Positions 21,340-31,520 of a DNA stretch of 64,000 bases are shown here, one piece after another. Position numbers and translations under genes: made by a program. Below the pieces are notes generated by a model, which was not told where the DNA came from, made no database searches, and saw only the letters and a program-made list of their open reading frames with translations. The stretch is from positions 149,208,101 through 149,272,100 of the forward strand of contig CM019065.1 of assembly GCA_009667805.1 (NCBI GenBank), read 5' to 3'. The number at the start of each line of letters is the position of its first letter. Position 1 is the stretch's first letter. The DNA comes from Leptobrachium leishanense (lineage: Eukaryota; Chordata; Amphibia; Anura; Megophryidae).

Positions 21340-22080
21340 GTATATAAGGACACACCAAACTCATAAAAAAATATGTTAAGACCTGTTTCACTTGGTATTA
21401 ACTATTTTGCCCATCCTCACTATTATACTATTGAATGTTGTACAAATCAAGCACAAATGATAATTGACAAATAATGTCAATCAGTAGAGTACGATTGCTT
21501 AGCTCAATGACCTTCAAATTGGTCCATCACAGGATGAACAGTAATTCCAATGTGGCGTAAACCTCTTCAACCACCACTGGATTCTGTAGCAGTACTTCTG
21601 TTACACCTTCTTTTGAGTGATTAACAGTCTTCGATCAATGCCAAATGCCAGTTATTATCCGTAACTGAAGTTATGGATTAAAATTATGAAATAGTTTATA
21701 GTGCCTCATCATAGTGTGAGATCTATCAGTGAGAAACAGAGTTTTGTGATAATGAGCAACGGCACTAGTGGCCTGCTCTACGGTGGGGCCCGCTCAGGTA
21801 TCACAAGGTTTTGGCTCGATTGTGCCATAAACTATCAGTTCTGCTTTTTGGCTGAGCATAATACAATATAGTCCCTAAGAATATTGGTTTATTAGCATTG
21901 ATATAAAGACGCAAACAGGGGCATATCTTTCTGATACAGCATCACAACAGCCAAGGAGCATCTATAATCATAACAGCTCGTTTAACCTCCCTGGCAGTTT
22001 TCCCGAGTGTGGCTCGGGGTCAACTTTCATTGCCGAAAGCGGTAACCCAGAGCCACACTCGGGCTGGATACATACCTGTA
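21340..22080 (-). repeat. Right arm of long inverted repeat (partner 9340-10095)
   Basis: Inverse of 9340-10095 over its whole length. Stops abruptly at about 22080 in the middle of the TTAA palindrome, where a Tc1-like terminal fragment begins. Confidence 0.85.
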
Positions 22081-22084
22081 CTTG

Positions 22085-22208
22085 TATTATTTTAAGCAGA
22101 CTGTGTTTTTCAAATTGTTGTGACTTAGATGAAGATCAGAGCACATTTTATGACCAATTCATGCAAAACTCCACGTAATCCCAAAGGGTTCACATACCTT
22201 TTCTTGCA
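22085..22208 (-). mobile_element. Tc1/mariner-like terminal fragment
   Basis: Read on the minus strand it starts CAGTTGCAAGAAAAGGTATG and runs into TGAACCC and GGTCATAAAATGTG words that I recognise as the end of a widespread vertebrate Tc1-like transposon. The adjoining bases are TA. Only about 120 bp remain; no transposase. Confidence 0.6.
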
Positions 22209-22620
22209 ACTGTATATCCACAAACAATTGCACTCACCTGGGACAGAGCCGGCCTGGCTCTGGATATAAAGCCTCTGGGTTGTTATCTGGCCACCCAATC
22301 GCCCTTCTGATCTTGTGTCCTTTGGAAACCTTAAATATAAAAGGTGGGAACCGTAGTGCAGACTGCAGTGGAAAATAAAATGGAGTAGAGTTGTAACGTA
22401 CTCACATAGTGTAGGACCTAGCCTAGGTCCGCAGGTAATAGGCCCAGGAGTTTTTTAATCAGGTACAACTACTGAATAAAACCTTCCAGAATGCAGCGGT
22501 GGTGATAAAATTTTTTTTCATAATAAAAGAAATAAAACCAGTTAACAACCCAGAGGCTTTATATCCAGAGCCAGGCTGGCTCTGTCCCATGTGAGTGCAA
22601 TTGTTTATGGATATATATGT
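22208..22620. repeat. Fold-back repeat (arms B 22208-22283 and 22545-22620)
   Basis: The ~75 bp arm with CAATTGCACTCACCTGGGAC and GGATATAAAGCCTCTGGG is repeated inverted after a ~260 bp spacer. With arms A it forms a larger stem-loop interrupted on the left side by the segment 21333-22207. Confidence 0.75.
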
Positions 22621-22799
22621 GAATTTACTCAACGGGTCACGCCAACGGGTCACGCAATGATATATCTTCTCCTTTTATTTTGAGGACGATCTCAAGAGAA
22701 GACTGGTGTGAAGTATCTTTGGGACCATAACCTATGACCCCCTGATAGGAACATTGTTATCGCTACATCCTTTTTATTGATGTTTGTCTACCTTTTTGT

Positions 22800-23300
22800 G
22801 GTCAACGATAAAGACCACGCTGGATGTTTTAGCGATTTTCCTTACGTCATCACATATCAGTGCTGCCAAATATTTCGTTTACTATGCATTTACTCAGGGC
22901 GTTAGGTGCAGGGGGTTGTGGGACTTGAGGCTGCCAGTTTTAATATAGGTTAAGCTAGGACCTCACTAACCCTGCCGCACAAACTAAACAGCTGTGTTAG
23001 TTGTATGATTTATTGTGGCACAGGGATTGCTTTGGCTATCTATTGTTTGTTGTGTAAAATAGTGTGTTTTCCTTTATCATAGCCCTGAGCAGGTCAATGA
23101 TCCACATGTCAGTATGTAATTAAAAAACCCTATATTGGGTTAGCAGCAGTTGGCATATTTTGATACTTAGCAATTTAGGGAGATTATGAGTTGGAGCCAA
23201 AAGGCTATCTCTTTGATGCATTACAGTTTCATTTTTGTTTTATATATATATAACAGCGGATACAGTCTCCCCGGGGGAAGGCATAAAGGTTTTTTAAGGC
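22800..23300. other. Intervening DNA, no feature seen
   Basis: AT-rich; no coding or repeat ends recognised. Confidence 0.45.
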
Positions 23301-23304
23301 CTAA

Positions 23305-23729
23305 GGCTAGGGTCAGACGAACGCATTTTTATGTTGTCTGTGAAAAAGTGCGTTCGAACGAATGGACGCATTTTTTCACAGAATACGCGATAGTGGTCAT
23401 ACTAGGCGCATTTTCGTCCGTGATTTTGTACGGATCATCAATAAAACACTTTTTGTGTCTGGACGTTATGTTGGCCGGACATTAGCAGCGTCTGACGTCT
23501 CCTAATAACGCACACACGCCGCTAGCGGACGCAGCGCACTCTGTACGTCAGTACCTGCGGTTTCACGTTCTCGAAAAAATGCGTTCATTTTCCACTTGCG
23601 TTGCGCAGCCGGACTTTTGTGCGACCGTACATCGTATATTGGCCGTCATTGCCCGGCATCTGCTGCTAGTGCGGCCGTGATTATGTGCGGCTGCACGCGC
23701 GTTCGCACTGCCTCAGTCTGACCCTAGCC
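23305..23729. mobile_element. TTAA-type MITE, 425 bp
   Basis: Ends GGCTAGGGTCAGACGAACGC and the inverse of CAGTCTGACCCTAGCC, flanked by CTAA (23301-23304, a mutated TTAA) and TTAA (23730-23733). The interior is CpG-rich with many GCGTTCG/CGAACGC words. Piggybac or Kolobok derivative; no transposase. Confidence 0.75.
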
Positions 23730-23997
23730 TTAAATAGCGTAGGCTGTCAGGACTCAAGATCAGTTAAGAAAATTCCCTTCTCTCATTACTATTATTCTAT
23801 TATTTTTGTAGTATTATTACACTAACAAATATTTACTTAAATATTGACAAATAGCGCTCACTTAAGAATTTTCCACGACCTATCTTCTTTATCAAGCAAA
23901 AAATCCAGTGTAATTAATCGTAACAAATGTCAGCTTGTTTTTTTTTTAACAATCTAGTTTACTCAATGTGACATGCTATTTGGGAAAAAAATATTGG

Positions 23998-24175
23998 GGG
24001 TTATTCAGAGAAAGGTGAAAACCAGGAGAATTGGCAGGAGAAGAGAACAATCTAGACCTAATAGCCGATTTGGAAAGTGAGATAAATGGGAGGATTTTTC
24101 TGGTTTGACTATTTTGACCTAGAATTTTCACTTCTCCAGTCATTCTCCTGAGTTTCACCTATCTCTGAATAGCCC
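23998..24175. mobile_element. Palindromic MITE
   Basis: GGGTTATTCAGAGAAAGGTG at the left and TTTCACCTATCTCTGAATAG at the right are inverted copies. The interior is also largely palindromic (GAAAATTCT / AGAATTTTC words). Confidence 0.7.
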
Positions 24176-24217
24176 GATTGTCTAATAAAGCAGAGTCCGT
24201 TGACCTCTAACGCTATC

Positions 24218-24571
24218 AGGTCTATTCACAAACAGGCCTATTCACTAAAAAGGAGTAACTCTGGTGAACTGCTGGAGAAGTGAAAATTCTAGGCCAAAAT
24301 AGCCAAACCAGAAAAATTCTCCCATTTATCTCACTTTCCAAATCGGCTCTTTTGGCCTAGAATTTTCACTTCTCCAGCAGTTCTCCAGAGTTTTACCTAT
24401 TAGTGAATAGACCTGTAAAGGTGAAACTCTGGAGAACTGGCAGAAGAGAACAATCTAGACCAAATAGCCGATTTGGAAAAGGAGATAAAGTGGAGAAAAT
24501 TTCTGGTTTTGATAGATTTTTCACTTCTCTTGCCAATTCTGCGGAGTTTTACCCTTTACTGAATAGACCTG
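24218..24571. mobile_element. Cluster of related palindromic MITEs
   Basis: CAGGTCTATTCACAAA (24218), CAGGCCTATTCACTAA (24233), TTAGTGAATAGACCTG (ending 24415) and TACTGAATAGACCTG (ending 24571) are terminal sequences of one family. One full copy spans 24233-24415; a second shares its left end and closes at 24571. The interior matches the MITE at 23998. Confidence 0.7.
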
Positions 24572-24704
24572 TATATTTCTGATTTTATTCATTTGGAAAC
24601 TTTTCCAATGGAATTGATAAGATCACAGCTGGATCTAACGAAATCTACATACTAACCCAATAATTGCAAAAATCTGTTTCGTGACAATGGGAACACTGGA
24701 CTAA

Positions 24705-26071
24705 CAGGGTTATTCAAAGAGAATCGAAAAGTCACCGTACGTTCTGTGACTTTTCGTTTCCTGCACTTCGGGGCGATTCGGCGATCCTATTTCGCTGACC
24801 CTGCGGTGTATTCAGCAAGCACAGCATGGCCCCCGTAGTAGAGGGAAAACCCACCGAACAGTCGCCGCAAACCCGCCGAACACTCACCGAAACCCGCAGA
24901 AAACAGCTGGATCAACCCCGCCGAACACACTGGAGAAACCCGACTAGCCGCCGATCACAGCGCAGAGCAGCTGCCAGAAAAAGCCGACACGCAGACGAAC
25001 GAGGTGGAAAAAAAAAGTACGCTTGAAAGTTTGAAAATTGAAACGCTATTTGCAAATAAAACTACTGAATAAAATGTCTGAAATTTACATATAAGATCTT
25101 ATGAATGATAATAAAAAGGTCTGTTACAGAAAAATAAAAAAACTATATAAAATAAAAAATGGAAAGAAAAGGTTGCCAAAAATTCCCCAAAAACGCCTAA
25201 AAGATCCTAAAAAAATCTATAAAGAGACTTTTTACTGCAGAATAAAATAATAAACGGTTTATTAGATAATGAATTAAAACGGGAATATTTTTAACATTGA
25301 CGCCTATGGAAATCGCCTGAATAAATCTGTCAAATGAGACCACTGAACAGCAGGGCGTTTTGGCAACTTTTCACTGCTGGTTTGTGTTCTCTGAATAGAC
25401 GAACCATTGCTTCACTATGGGGGATTTCACTGCCCTCGAACAGGCACCGTATGTGAAGGCAATTCACCAACATTTGACGAACTTCCTGCTCCCAGACCCA
25501 GACTAGCTTGAACAGTACGCTTGAAAGTTTGAAAATTGAAACGCTGTTTGCAAAAAAGCTACTGAACAAAAATGTCTGAAATTTACATATAAATTGCTAT
25601 GAATGATAATGAAAAGGTCTGTTACAGAAATAAGAAAAAACGATAAAAAAGAACGGAAAAAAGTTTGCCAAAAAATCCCCAAAAATGCCTAAAAGATCTT
25701 AAAAAAATCTAGAAATAAAGAGACTTTTTACTGCAGAATATAATAATAAATGGTTTATTAGATATTGAATTAAAAAGGGAATATTTTTAACATTGAAGCC
25801 TATGGGAATCGCCTCAATAAATCTGTCGAATGAAACCACCGAACAGCAGGGAATTTCGGCAATTTTTCACTGCTGTTTTGTGTTCTCTGAATAGACGAAG
25901 TATGGAGAATTCACTGCCCCCGAACAGACACCGTATGTGCAGGCAATTCGCCAACATTTGGCGAACTGCCTGCTCTCAGACTAGCCGAATGGCAAGGAAA
26001 GGTAACCGTACGCTGAATTTCAGTGTTCGGATACCTTTCGGGGCCAGATTTACTCTCTTTGAATAACCCTG
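24705..26071 (+). mobile_element. PIF/Harbinger-like non-autonomous element, copy 3
   Basis: CAGGGTTATTCAAAGAGA at the left and its exact inverse TCTCTTTGAATAACCCTG at the right, flanked by TAA on both sides (24702-24704 and 26072-26074). An internal direct duplication of about 490 bp (about 25016-25500 and 25512-25990) makes it longer than copy 2. No transposase frame. Confidence 0.85.
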
Positions 26072-26164
26072 TAAGTCCCAGTTCACTTCCTGAAGAAAGG
26101 GAAGGTAACCACATTGATTGTCACCAGTAGCATAAAAAGAACATTAAGATGCCTTGAACCTTCA

Positions 26165-26315
26165 GTGGGACTGTAAGCTTCTATGAGCAGGGCCCTCTAC
26201 ACCTCTTGTTTCCATCCTATGTCCGTTTATATGTATTTTGTTCCCTTTGGTTATTGTAAAGCGCTGCGGAAACTGTTGGCATTATATAAATATTGACAAT
26301 AATAATAATAACTCT
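26165..26315 (+). repeat. 3' tail of an L2/CR1-like LINE
   Basis: Starts ACTGTAAGCTTCTATGAGCAGGG, passes GTTATTGTAAAGCGCTGCGG and ends in an (AAT)n run. It is the plus-strand version of 62010-62160, which is the 3' tail of the LINE at the right edge of the window. Confidence 0.75.
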
Positions 26316-26689
26316 CAAGCTAAGGTATTCAAGTGTTTGCATGGGTAAGATGCATTGACCCTCAGCAAGTGCAGAGTGTTAGAGATGTGAACAATGAATC
26401 AAGGTCTCATTAGCAGTAAAAAAATATGTTGCTACTTGAAGTTGAAATTAATTAATTTCAACTAAGACCACCTCTTTGAGTGAGGATAAAGTTGGTAATC
26501 CTACAAAATGCAGAGTAGCATCTATAAAGGAATGAAAGCGAGCAATATTATCTCAATTGTTGGTTTATATTCTAATTAAAAAGTAAATACTGCAATTTTG
26601 CCATTACAATATTCACAGCTTAACTCCTAATTTATAGCAATATAGCATCTGGTTGGTCAATTCCACCTATTCTCACTTGTTTATTCCAA

Positions 26690-27420
26690 CAGCGTGGGAA
26701 ATAGTTCCCAGTGACCATGCAGGGCCAGTAGAACTCTCCATGGATGTCATAGCCCTGCTCCTGACATGCCATGCTCCTCCGGAATGCGCTGCTCGGACTG
26801 CCTAAGCCAGGCTACTAACACGCAGCCCATTGCCGGCATAACACTGCGTGCAGAGTCTTCTGCGCATGCGTGTCCAGACCCTGCACGGAACCCAGCTGCA
26901 AGAACCACTGCGCATGCACACTTGTCTCTGGGAACCCCTCCTTGGCATCTGACATCACGATCGTGCGCCTGAGAGCGCCAAACTATAAAAATCTAAACCT
27001 CATATGTAACATTGCTCTGATATCGTCTGGACTATACATCTATACTTCTCTGTGACCATTTCCTTACTAAAGACCCGGAATACCCCTTGACTTCTGCATA
27101 CTTGCCTGCTTCCTAATCTGTACTGCGAACCCTGAGATCATTAACGCTGACCCGGCTTGTCTCCTGCCTTCTGCATCTCTGCCCACTCCCTAAACTGTAC
27201 TGCGAATTCTGGATCACAAACGCTGACCCGGCTTATTTCCTGACCTTTTGCATCCTTGCCTACTCCTTGAACTGTACCAAGCATATACCAGTTTCTCCCG
27301 AATCGTCTGCTTCCTGCTTGCCATATACCAAGGTCGTGCTGCATCTTCTGTCGGGCTCTACGAACTGTAAGTTCAATCTTGTTATTATCTAACAATGGAC
27401 TTCAAGAGATGATACCACCA
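26690..27420 (+). repeat. LTR-like fragment with internal tandem repeats
   Basis: CpG-rich region with GCGCATGCG words (about 26863 and 26908), a TATA-like CTATAAAAATC (about 26983) and then two or three imperfect ~90 bp units containing AACGCTGACCCGGCTT and CTGTACTGCGAA (about 27120-27290). This looks like a gypsy-type LTR, but I cannot fix either end. Confidence 0.35.
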
Positions 27421-27701
27421 GCAGCATGCTAATGCTAGTTCTAGTATCTGTAAAATAAAGAAAATTCAGAGCACACCACTACCAAATAGACAAAAGATTT
27501 TAAAATCACCTAATTTGGGTTAACCCCTTCACTACCAACGCAATTTTTGGTAAAATGCTATCATAACATTTATTTGAAACATGGGATGAGAAGTTAACAA
27601 TTAAATATAGGGTAAAGTAGAAGTTTTGTACAGGAATTGTTATTCTGAGATAGTTAAAAAATTACAATAATGCTAATTTGCTCATTTCTAAAAAATGCAT
27701 G

Positions 27702-28630
27702 TGTGGCGCTGCTTTAAAACACTGTATTCTGGTGCATTGAACTATTGCTGCCACCAGAGGGAGACAGAGACATTGTTAGACTATGTTGGACAAAACAGAA
27801 CTACACCGACCATCATCCTTTGCGTGAGGACAGGAAGGAGGTGGTACAGGAAGAGGAAAGAGATCAGCAGCCTCGTGCAAGGGAGAGCAGAGTGAGTGGA
27901 GCAGTGAAAGGCGGAGGACACACGTTGGAGCTGTCAGCGATCGCAACCAGGCCGGAGTACAGACGCTGTCTTACTGGTGCTGGAGATCGGGATAGTGACC
28001 GCGTTAAGACCTACCTGCGCAGCGCTGAGAGGTCTGGAGGAAGAGTTAGATCCGGCAGGACCCCGAGTTAGGAGACCGTGCTGATCGATTGGGAGTACAG
28101 GCGGTGGATCGTTGTTCCAGTTGTGGAGATTTGGAAAGCAGGGAGCAGATTCAGTGGCACGGAGTCCCAGTGTACAGCGGAGAAGATCCTTTGATTGAGG
28201 CATCGGGTGCTGGACAGTCTCGTTCATCGGATGGGTGAGAGGCCTCCCAGGCCGCAGTTCCCAAATAAGAAACGCACGCTGCAATATTGTTTAAATCCAC
28301 AGGGCCCCAACGGTGACTAGTCGAAGATTGCCTTGTTTCATTCACTGGCCAGTTGAATACAGTACCCGGGTACCCGAGACAACACACATACACATTTTTG
28401 AGCTATTATTCACGGGACTTACACTCCAGAACTAAGGGGGTTAACCGTTTCTTTTGCCGCCGCGTGTTTTTCCCGCGTTACGAATTCTTGTCATTTAAAT
28501 ACCGTATATGTGTAATATATGCTGCTTTATTGGGATCAGTAAAGAATATAATACATAAAAATCCACAACAGTGCTGGTGTATAGTTATTACCTAGTGCGG
28601 TGAGACTAACCCAAGGTTTATTCAGCTACA
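27702..28630 (+). repeat. 5' LTR of the gag-protease element
   Basis: Begins TGTGGCGCTGC and ends TTCAGCTACA. Lacks about 21 bp just before the end that the 3' LTR has (GGCTCCTCCGGGAGTGAGCG). Short open frames in it recur in the 3' LTR and are not genes. Confidence 0.92.
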
Positions 28631-28632
28631 CG

Positions 28633-28652
28633 TGGGGGCTCATTCCGGGATT
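28633..28652 (+). promoter_or_regulatory. Primer-binding site, tRNA-Pro-like
   Basis: TGGGGGCTCATTCCGGGATT lies two bases after the LTR and resembles the complement of the tRNA-Pro 3' end used by gammaretroviruses, with one extra base and one change. Confidence 0.65.
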
Positions 28653-28688
28653 CCAGTCTCTGTGGATACCTCAATTAAAGGGTTAAAT

Positions 28689-29413
28689 ATGGATCCAGAC
28701 GAAGCAGCAGAGTGGTGTAAAGCACAGGGTGGCCAGTTAGAGTTGAGTGTAGCAATGGATATTCCTGCAGGCACCTGGGCAGAAGAACAGATCCGCCGAG
28801 CCGTGGCAGCGTTGGCACCTGACCAGCGGGGGTTTCTAGTGGACATTAAAGTGAACCCAGAGACTTCTCACACGTATGTTCTTTTTGAGTGGAGAAAGGG
28901 TGTTCCCGTGTGTTTTCAAGGCGTGAGTATGCAACTAACCGACGACGTGGAAGTTCGTCTCATCCAGCCAAGTAAGCCACGTGGTGATTCTGCGAATATT
29001 CCTGCGTCCAGCCCGCTGGCCATGATTGGGCCGGAGTTCATTGCTGCCATTGGAGACCTCGTAGCTAAGTGTCAGAGGGCACACCTTTCTTACATCAGCT
29101 TCGGATATCGGAAGTTGGAAAAATTTTCAGGAAACTTGCCAACTCCGGTGGGAGAAGAAACCTTCGAAGAATGGGTGGAACAGGCGATGCAGGCTCTGGA
29201 TGAGTGAGACGTCCCTGAAGCGCAGAAGAAACAGAGAATTACTGAGAGCTTGAAGGGACCTGCATCAGAGGCTGTCAGGAATCTGAAGCTGAGTAAGCGA
29301 GACTGTACTGCTCTAGATTACCTAAACATATTACAGGAAGTCTTCGGGCGAATGGAAAAGGCTGCTGAGCTCATGTATCAGAATGAACATACTTACCAGC
29401 AAAAGGTGAGAAG
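28689..29413 (+). pseudogene. gag N-terminal part, PNMA-like
   Basis: ATG at 28689 (start MDPDEAAEW). The protein resembles the Gag-derived PNMA family: an N-terminal RRM-like part, then YRKLEKFSGNLPTPVGEETF, a hallmark of the capsid N-lobe. Gag assembles the capsid around element RNA. A TGA at 29205-29207 replaces what is normally Trp; the same frame stays open after it (KLSKRDCTALDYL) to about 29413. A one-base shift then links it to the next frame. So gag is split by one nonsense codon and one frameshift, unless the stop is read through. Confidence 0.8.
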
Positions 29414-31426
29414 ATGACAGATTACATGAGGCGCCTGGATAAGATACTGTACCAAGTACTGTTGAAGAAAGGAGCAGACCCCACTACAGTAGATCAGGTT
29501 AGAATGCGGCAGATATTGAAAGGTGCTCTACCCTTAGACCCTGTGATGTTGCAACTAAAGACTCGAGAAGGTAATAAAGAGTTAAATTACCTAGAACTGA
29601 TTCAAATTGTTCAGGAAGAAGAAGCCCTTCTGGAAGAGAGGTTTGCAAGAAGGGGAGAAAAGGTCTATGCGCAACCCATAGGGTATAACGAGTGTTCATC
29701 AGATGAAGATGATCCGGAAGAGACATATGAGCCGGAGATAACCCAAAAGTCGTCAAACCAGGTGTATGGTGAGATACAAAAGACTCTCAAGAAAGTACAA
29801 GAAGCCCAAGTTAAGATGGAACAGACACACACGGATCTATGCCGGGCAATCTTGAAAGTAGCAGAAATGCAGACTGAAATACAGAGGTCTCTCTCAGATA
29901 TGCGAACAGCAGCGGTTGCCGTGGCCTCCGACAAAGGATTTTCAAATGAGCCACAGGAAGAAAGTGTGCCCTCATCCTTGTGGGGAAGATGTTTCGCCTG
30001 TGGGGAATTCGGCCACTTCAAGGCTCAGTGCCCGAAAGGAGACAGGGAGGGTCTATATGTGCCTGCTAGAACTAGGAAATCCTCTCCCTGGAGGTCCGGT
30101 CCTACGTCACGGGAAGACAATGCACGCCCTCAGTCGCCACGTATGAGGACGAGGGTTAGAGTACAACAGACTGGGTCTACATCTCCTGCTGCTACGAAAA
30201 AGTTCCCTGACAAGTTGATAGGTCCTTCGCCCATCATCCCGGTTCATGTGGAAGGAGTCTACACCAAGGCTCTTCTAGATTCGGGTGCTCAAGTAACGCT
30301 GATTTACCGAGACTTCTATCAGAAATATTTGAAGCATATACCCCTGAAGAAGTTGAAGGATCTCAAAATCTGGGGTATGGGGACTGAGAGGTTTCCCTAT
30401 GATGGATATATACAGGTGAAGCTAGAATTCAGTTCAGTAATCACTGGACAACCGGGAGTATGTGACACGTTGGCCATTGTGTGTCCTCATCCCTCGGGAG
30501 CTAATCGAAGTTCTATGATAGTGGGGATGAACACTGATGTGTTGAGACACCTCTTAACCCCACTGGTGACGGAAGAGAGTCCTGCTCCTAAGAAGGCGCA
30601 CTCGATGTTACGACCGGCCTGTCCACGGAGGGTCAAAGAACAGAAAGACACTACAGAAGTGAGAAGGCTGAGGAGAACAGAAGGGACAGAGAAGGTCCTA
30701 CGGTCAGGAAAGACTATACGAGTACCGATTGGAGACAAATTCTCTTTGCCTGGTCCGCCTATATCTCGTCCGACTCCTATTACTCGGTCTCAGCAGTTGC
30801 GTTCCGTTGGAGAGAGTGAAGAAGACAGTGAAGAAGAAGGCTGGTGTCTGAGCTGGGTGTGGACACCTGAGTCCGAGGACGTCAAGCCGATCTCTGACTG
30901 GGGTGAGAGTGATTTAGAACCTGATATTTCTGAAGTTTTGACTCAAGCACCTAAAGTACCTGAGACCTCGGAAGTTCCTGAAGTTCTAGAGGAAATACCC
31001 ATAGATTACAGTTCTATGCCTTCACTGGAGGGCTCATATTCTGAGGAGGTGTTTGCTCCGATTGTTGATGAGAGAATTGAGCCCGTAAATGTGACTCACC
31101 CACCTGAGGACGTATCGGTGGATGACAGTTCTATGCCTTCCCTGGAAGGTTCATACACCAAAGATGTACCTACTCAGTCTGCAGGAGAGAGAATTGAGCC
31201 TGTGGAGTCAGCTCTCCTGCCTGAAGAGGGTCCTGAAAAATTTGAGCCTAAACGTCCAGTACGACCCCCTCAGAGACTCACGTATGATTCACCAGGACAT
31301 AGCACAGAGGAAGCTGTAACAACTGTGCAGAGGTTTCCTGAAGTGTCAGCCCTACTTGCAGAGGTGCCTAGGGGTTTGGGTGAGATTGAGGATATTTGCT
31401 GCCTGTTGTCAACCCTGAATATATAG
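29414..31426 (+). CDS. Gag C-terminus, zinc knuckle, retropepsin-like protease and acidic tail (670 aa)
   Basis: Long uninterrupted frame. Residues 1-60 continue the capsid domain; 110-165 form a charged, probably coiled-coil region; 193-206 is a CCHC zinc knuckle (CFACGEFGHFKAQC) that binds element RNA. An aspartic protease domain follows, with LLDSGAQVTLI (DSG at 289-291) and an IVGMN flap/end motif at 369-373. In an autonomous gypsy element RT would come next. Instead there is an acidic Pro/Glu/Ser-rich region with a duplicated ~39-residue unit (SSMPSLEGSY at about 533 and 572), ending RPPQRLTYDSPGHS, which resembles the extreme C-terminus of gypsy Pol. The ATG at 29414 lies just after the frameshift, so it may not be the native start. 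Either pol was lost in frame or this is an established gag-protease family. Confidence 0.82.
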   Translation: MTDYMRRLDKILYQVLLKKGADPTTVDQVRMRQILKGALPLDPVMLQLKTREGNKELNYLELIQIVQEEEALLEERFARRGEKVYAQPIGYNECSSDEDDPEETYEPEITQKSSNQVYGEIQKTLKKVQEAQVKMEQTHTDLCRAILKVAEMQTEIQRSLSDMRTAAVAVASDKGFSNEPQEESVPSSLWGRCFACGEFGHFKAQCPKGDREGLYVPARTRKSSPWRSGPTSREDNARPQSPRMRTRVRVQQTGSTSPAATKKFPDKLIGPSPIIPVHVEGVYTKALLDSGAQVTLIYRDFYQKYLKHIPLKKLKDLKIWGMGTERFPYDGYIQVKLEFSSVITGQPGVCDTLAIVCPHPSGANRSSMIVGMNTDVLRHLLTPLVTEESPAPKKAHSMLRPACPRRVKEQKDTTEVRRLRRTEGTEKVLRSGKTIRVPIGDKFSLPGPPISRPTPITRSQQLRSVGESEEDSEEEGWCLSWVWTPESEDVKPISDWGESDLEPDISEVLTQAPKVPETSEVPEVLEEIPIDYSSMPSLEGSYSEEVFAPIVDERIEPVNVTHPPEDVSVDDSSMPSLEGSYTKDVPTQSAGERIEPVESALLPEEGPEKFEPKRPVRPPQRLTYDSPGHSTEEAVTTVQRFPEVSALLAEVPRGLGEIEDICCLLSTLNI

Positions 31427-31506
31427 GTTAAAGTGAGAACTGTTGTGTTATGTAAATATTGCAATGTTATGTATCTGTTACTCTCCCTTGGAAGGACCCT
31501 AGAATT

Positions 31507-31520
31507 TAAGGGGGGGAGAG
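31507..31520 (+). promoter_or_regulatory. Polypurine tract
   Basis: AAGGGGGGGAGAG sits directly before the TGTAGCGC start of the 3' LTR; it would prime plus-strand synthesis. Confidence 0.85.

Noticed and set aside
27745..28071. 108-codon frame repeated at 31565-31891 as a gene pair
   Set aside because: Both are the same stretch of the two LTRs; repetition reflects LTR duplication, not genes.
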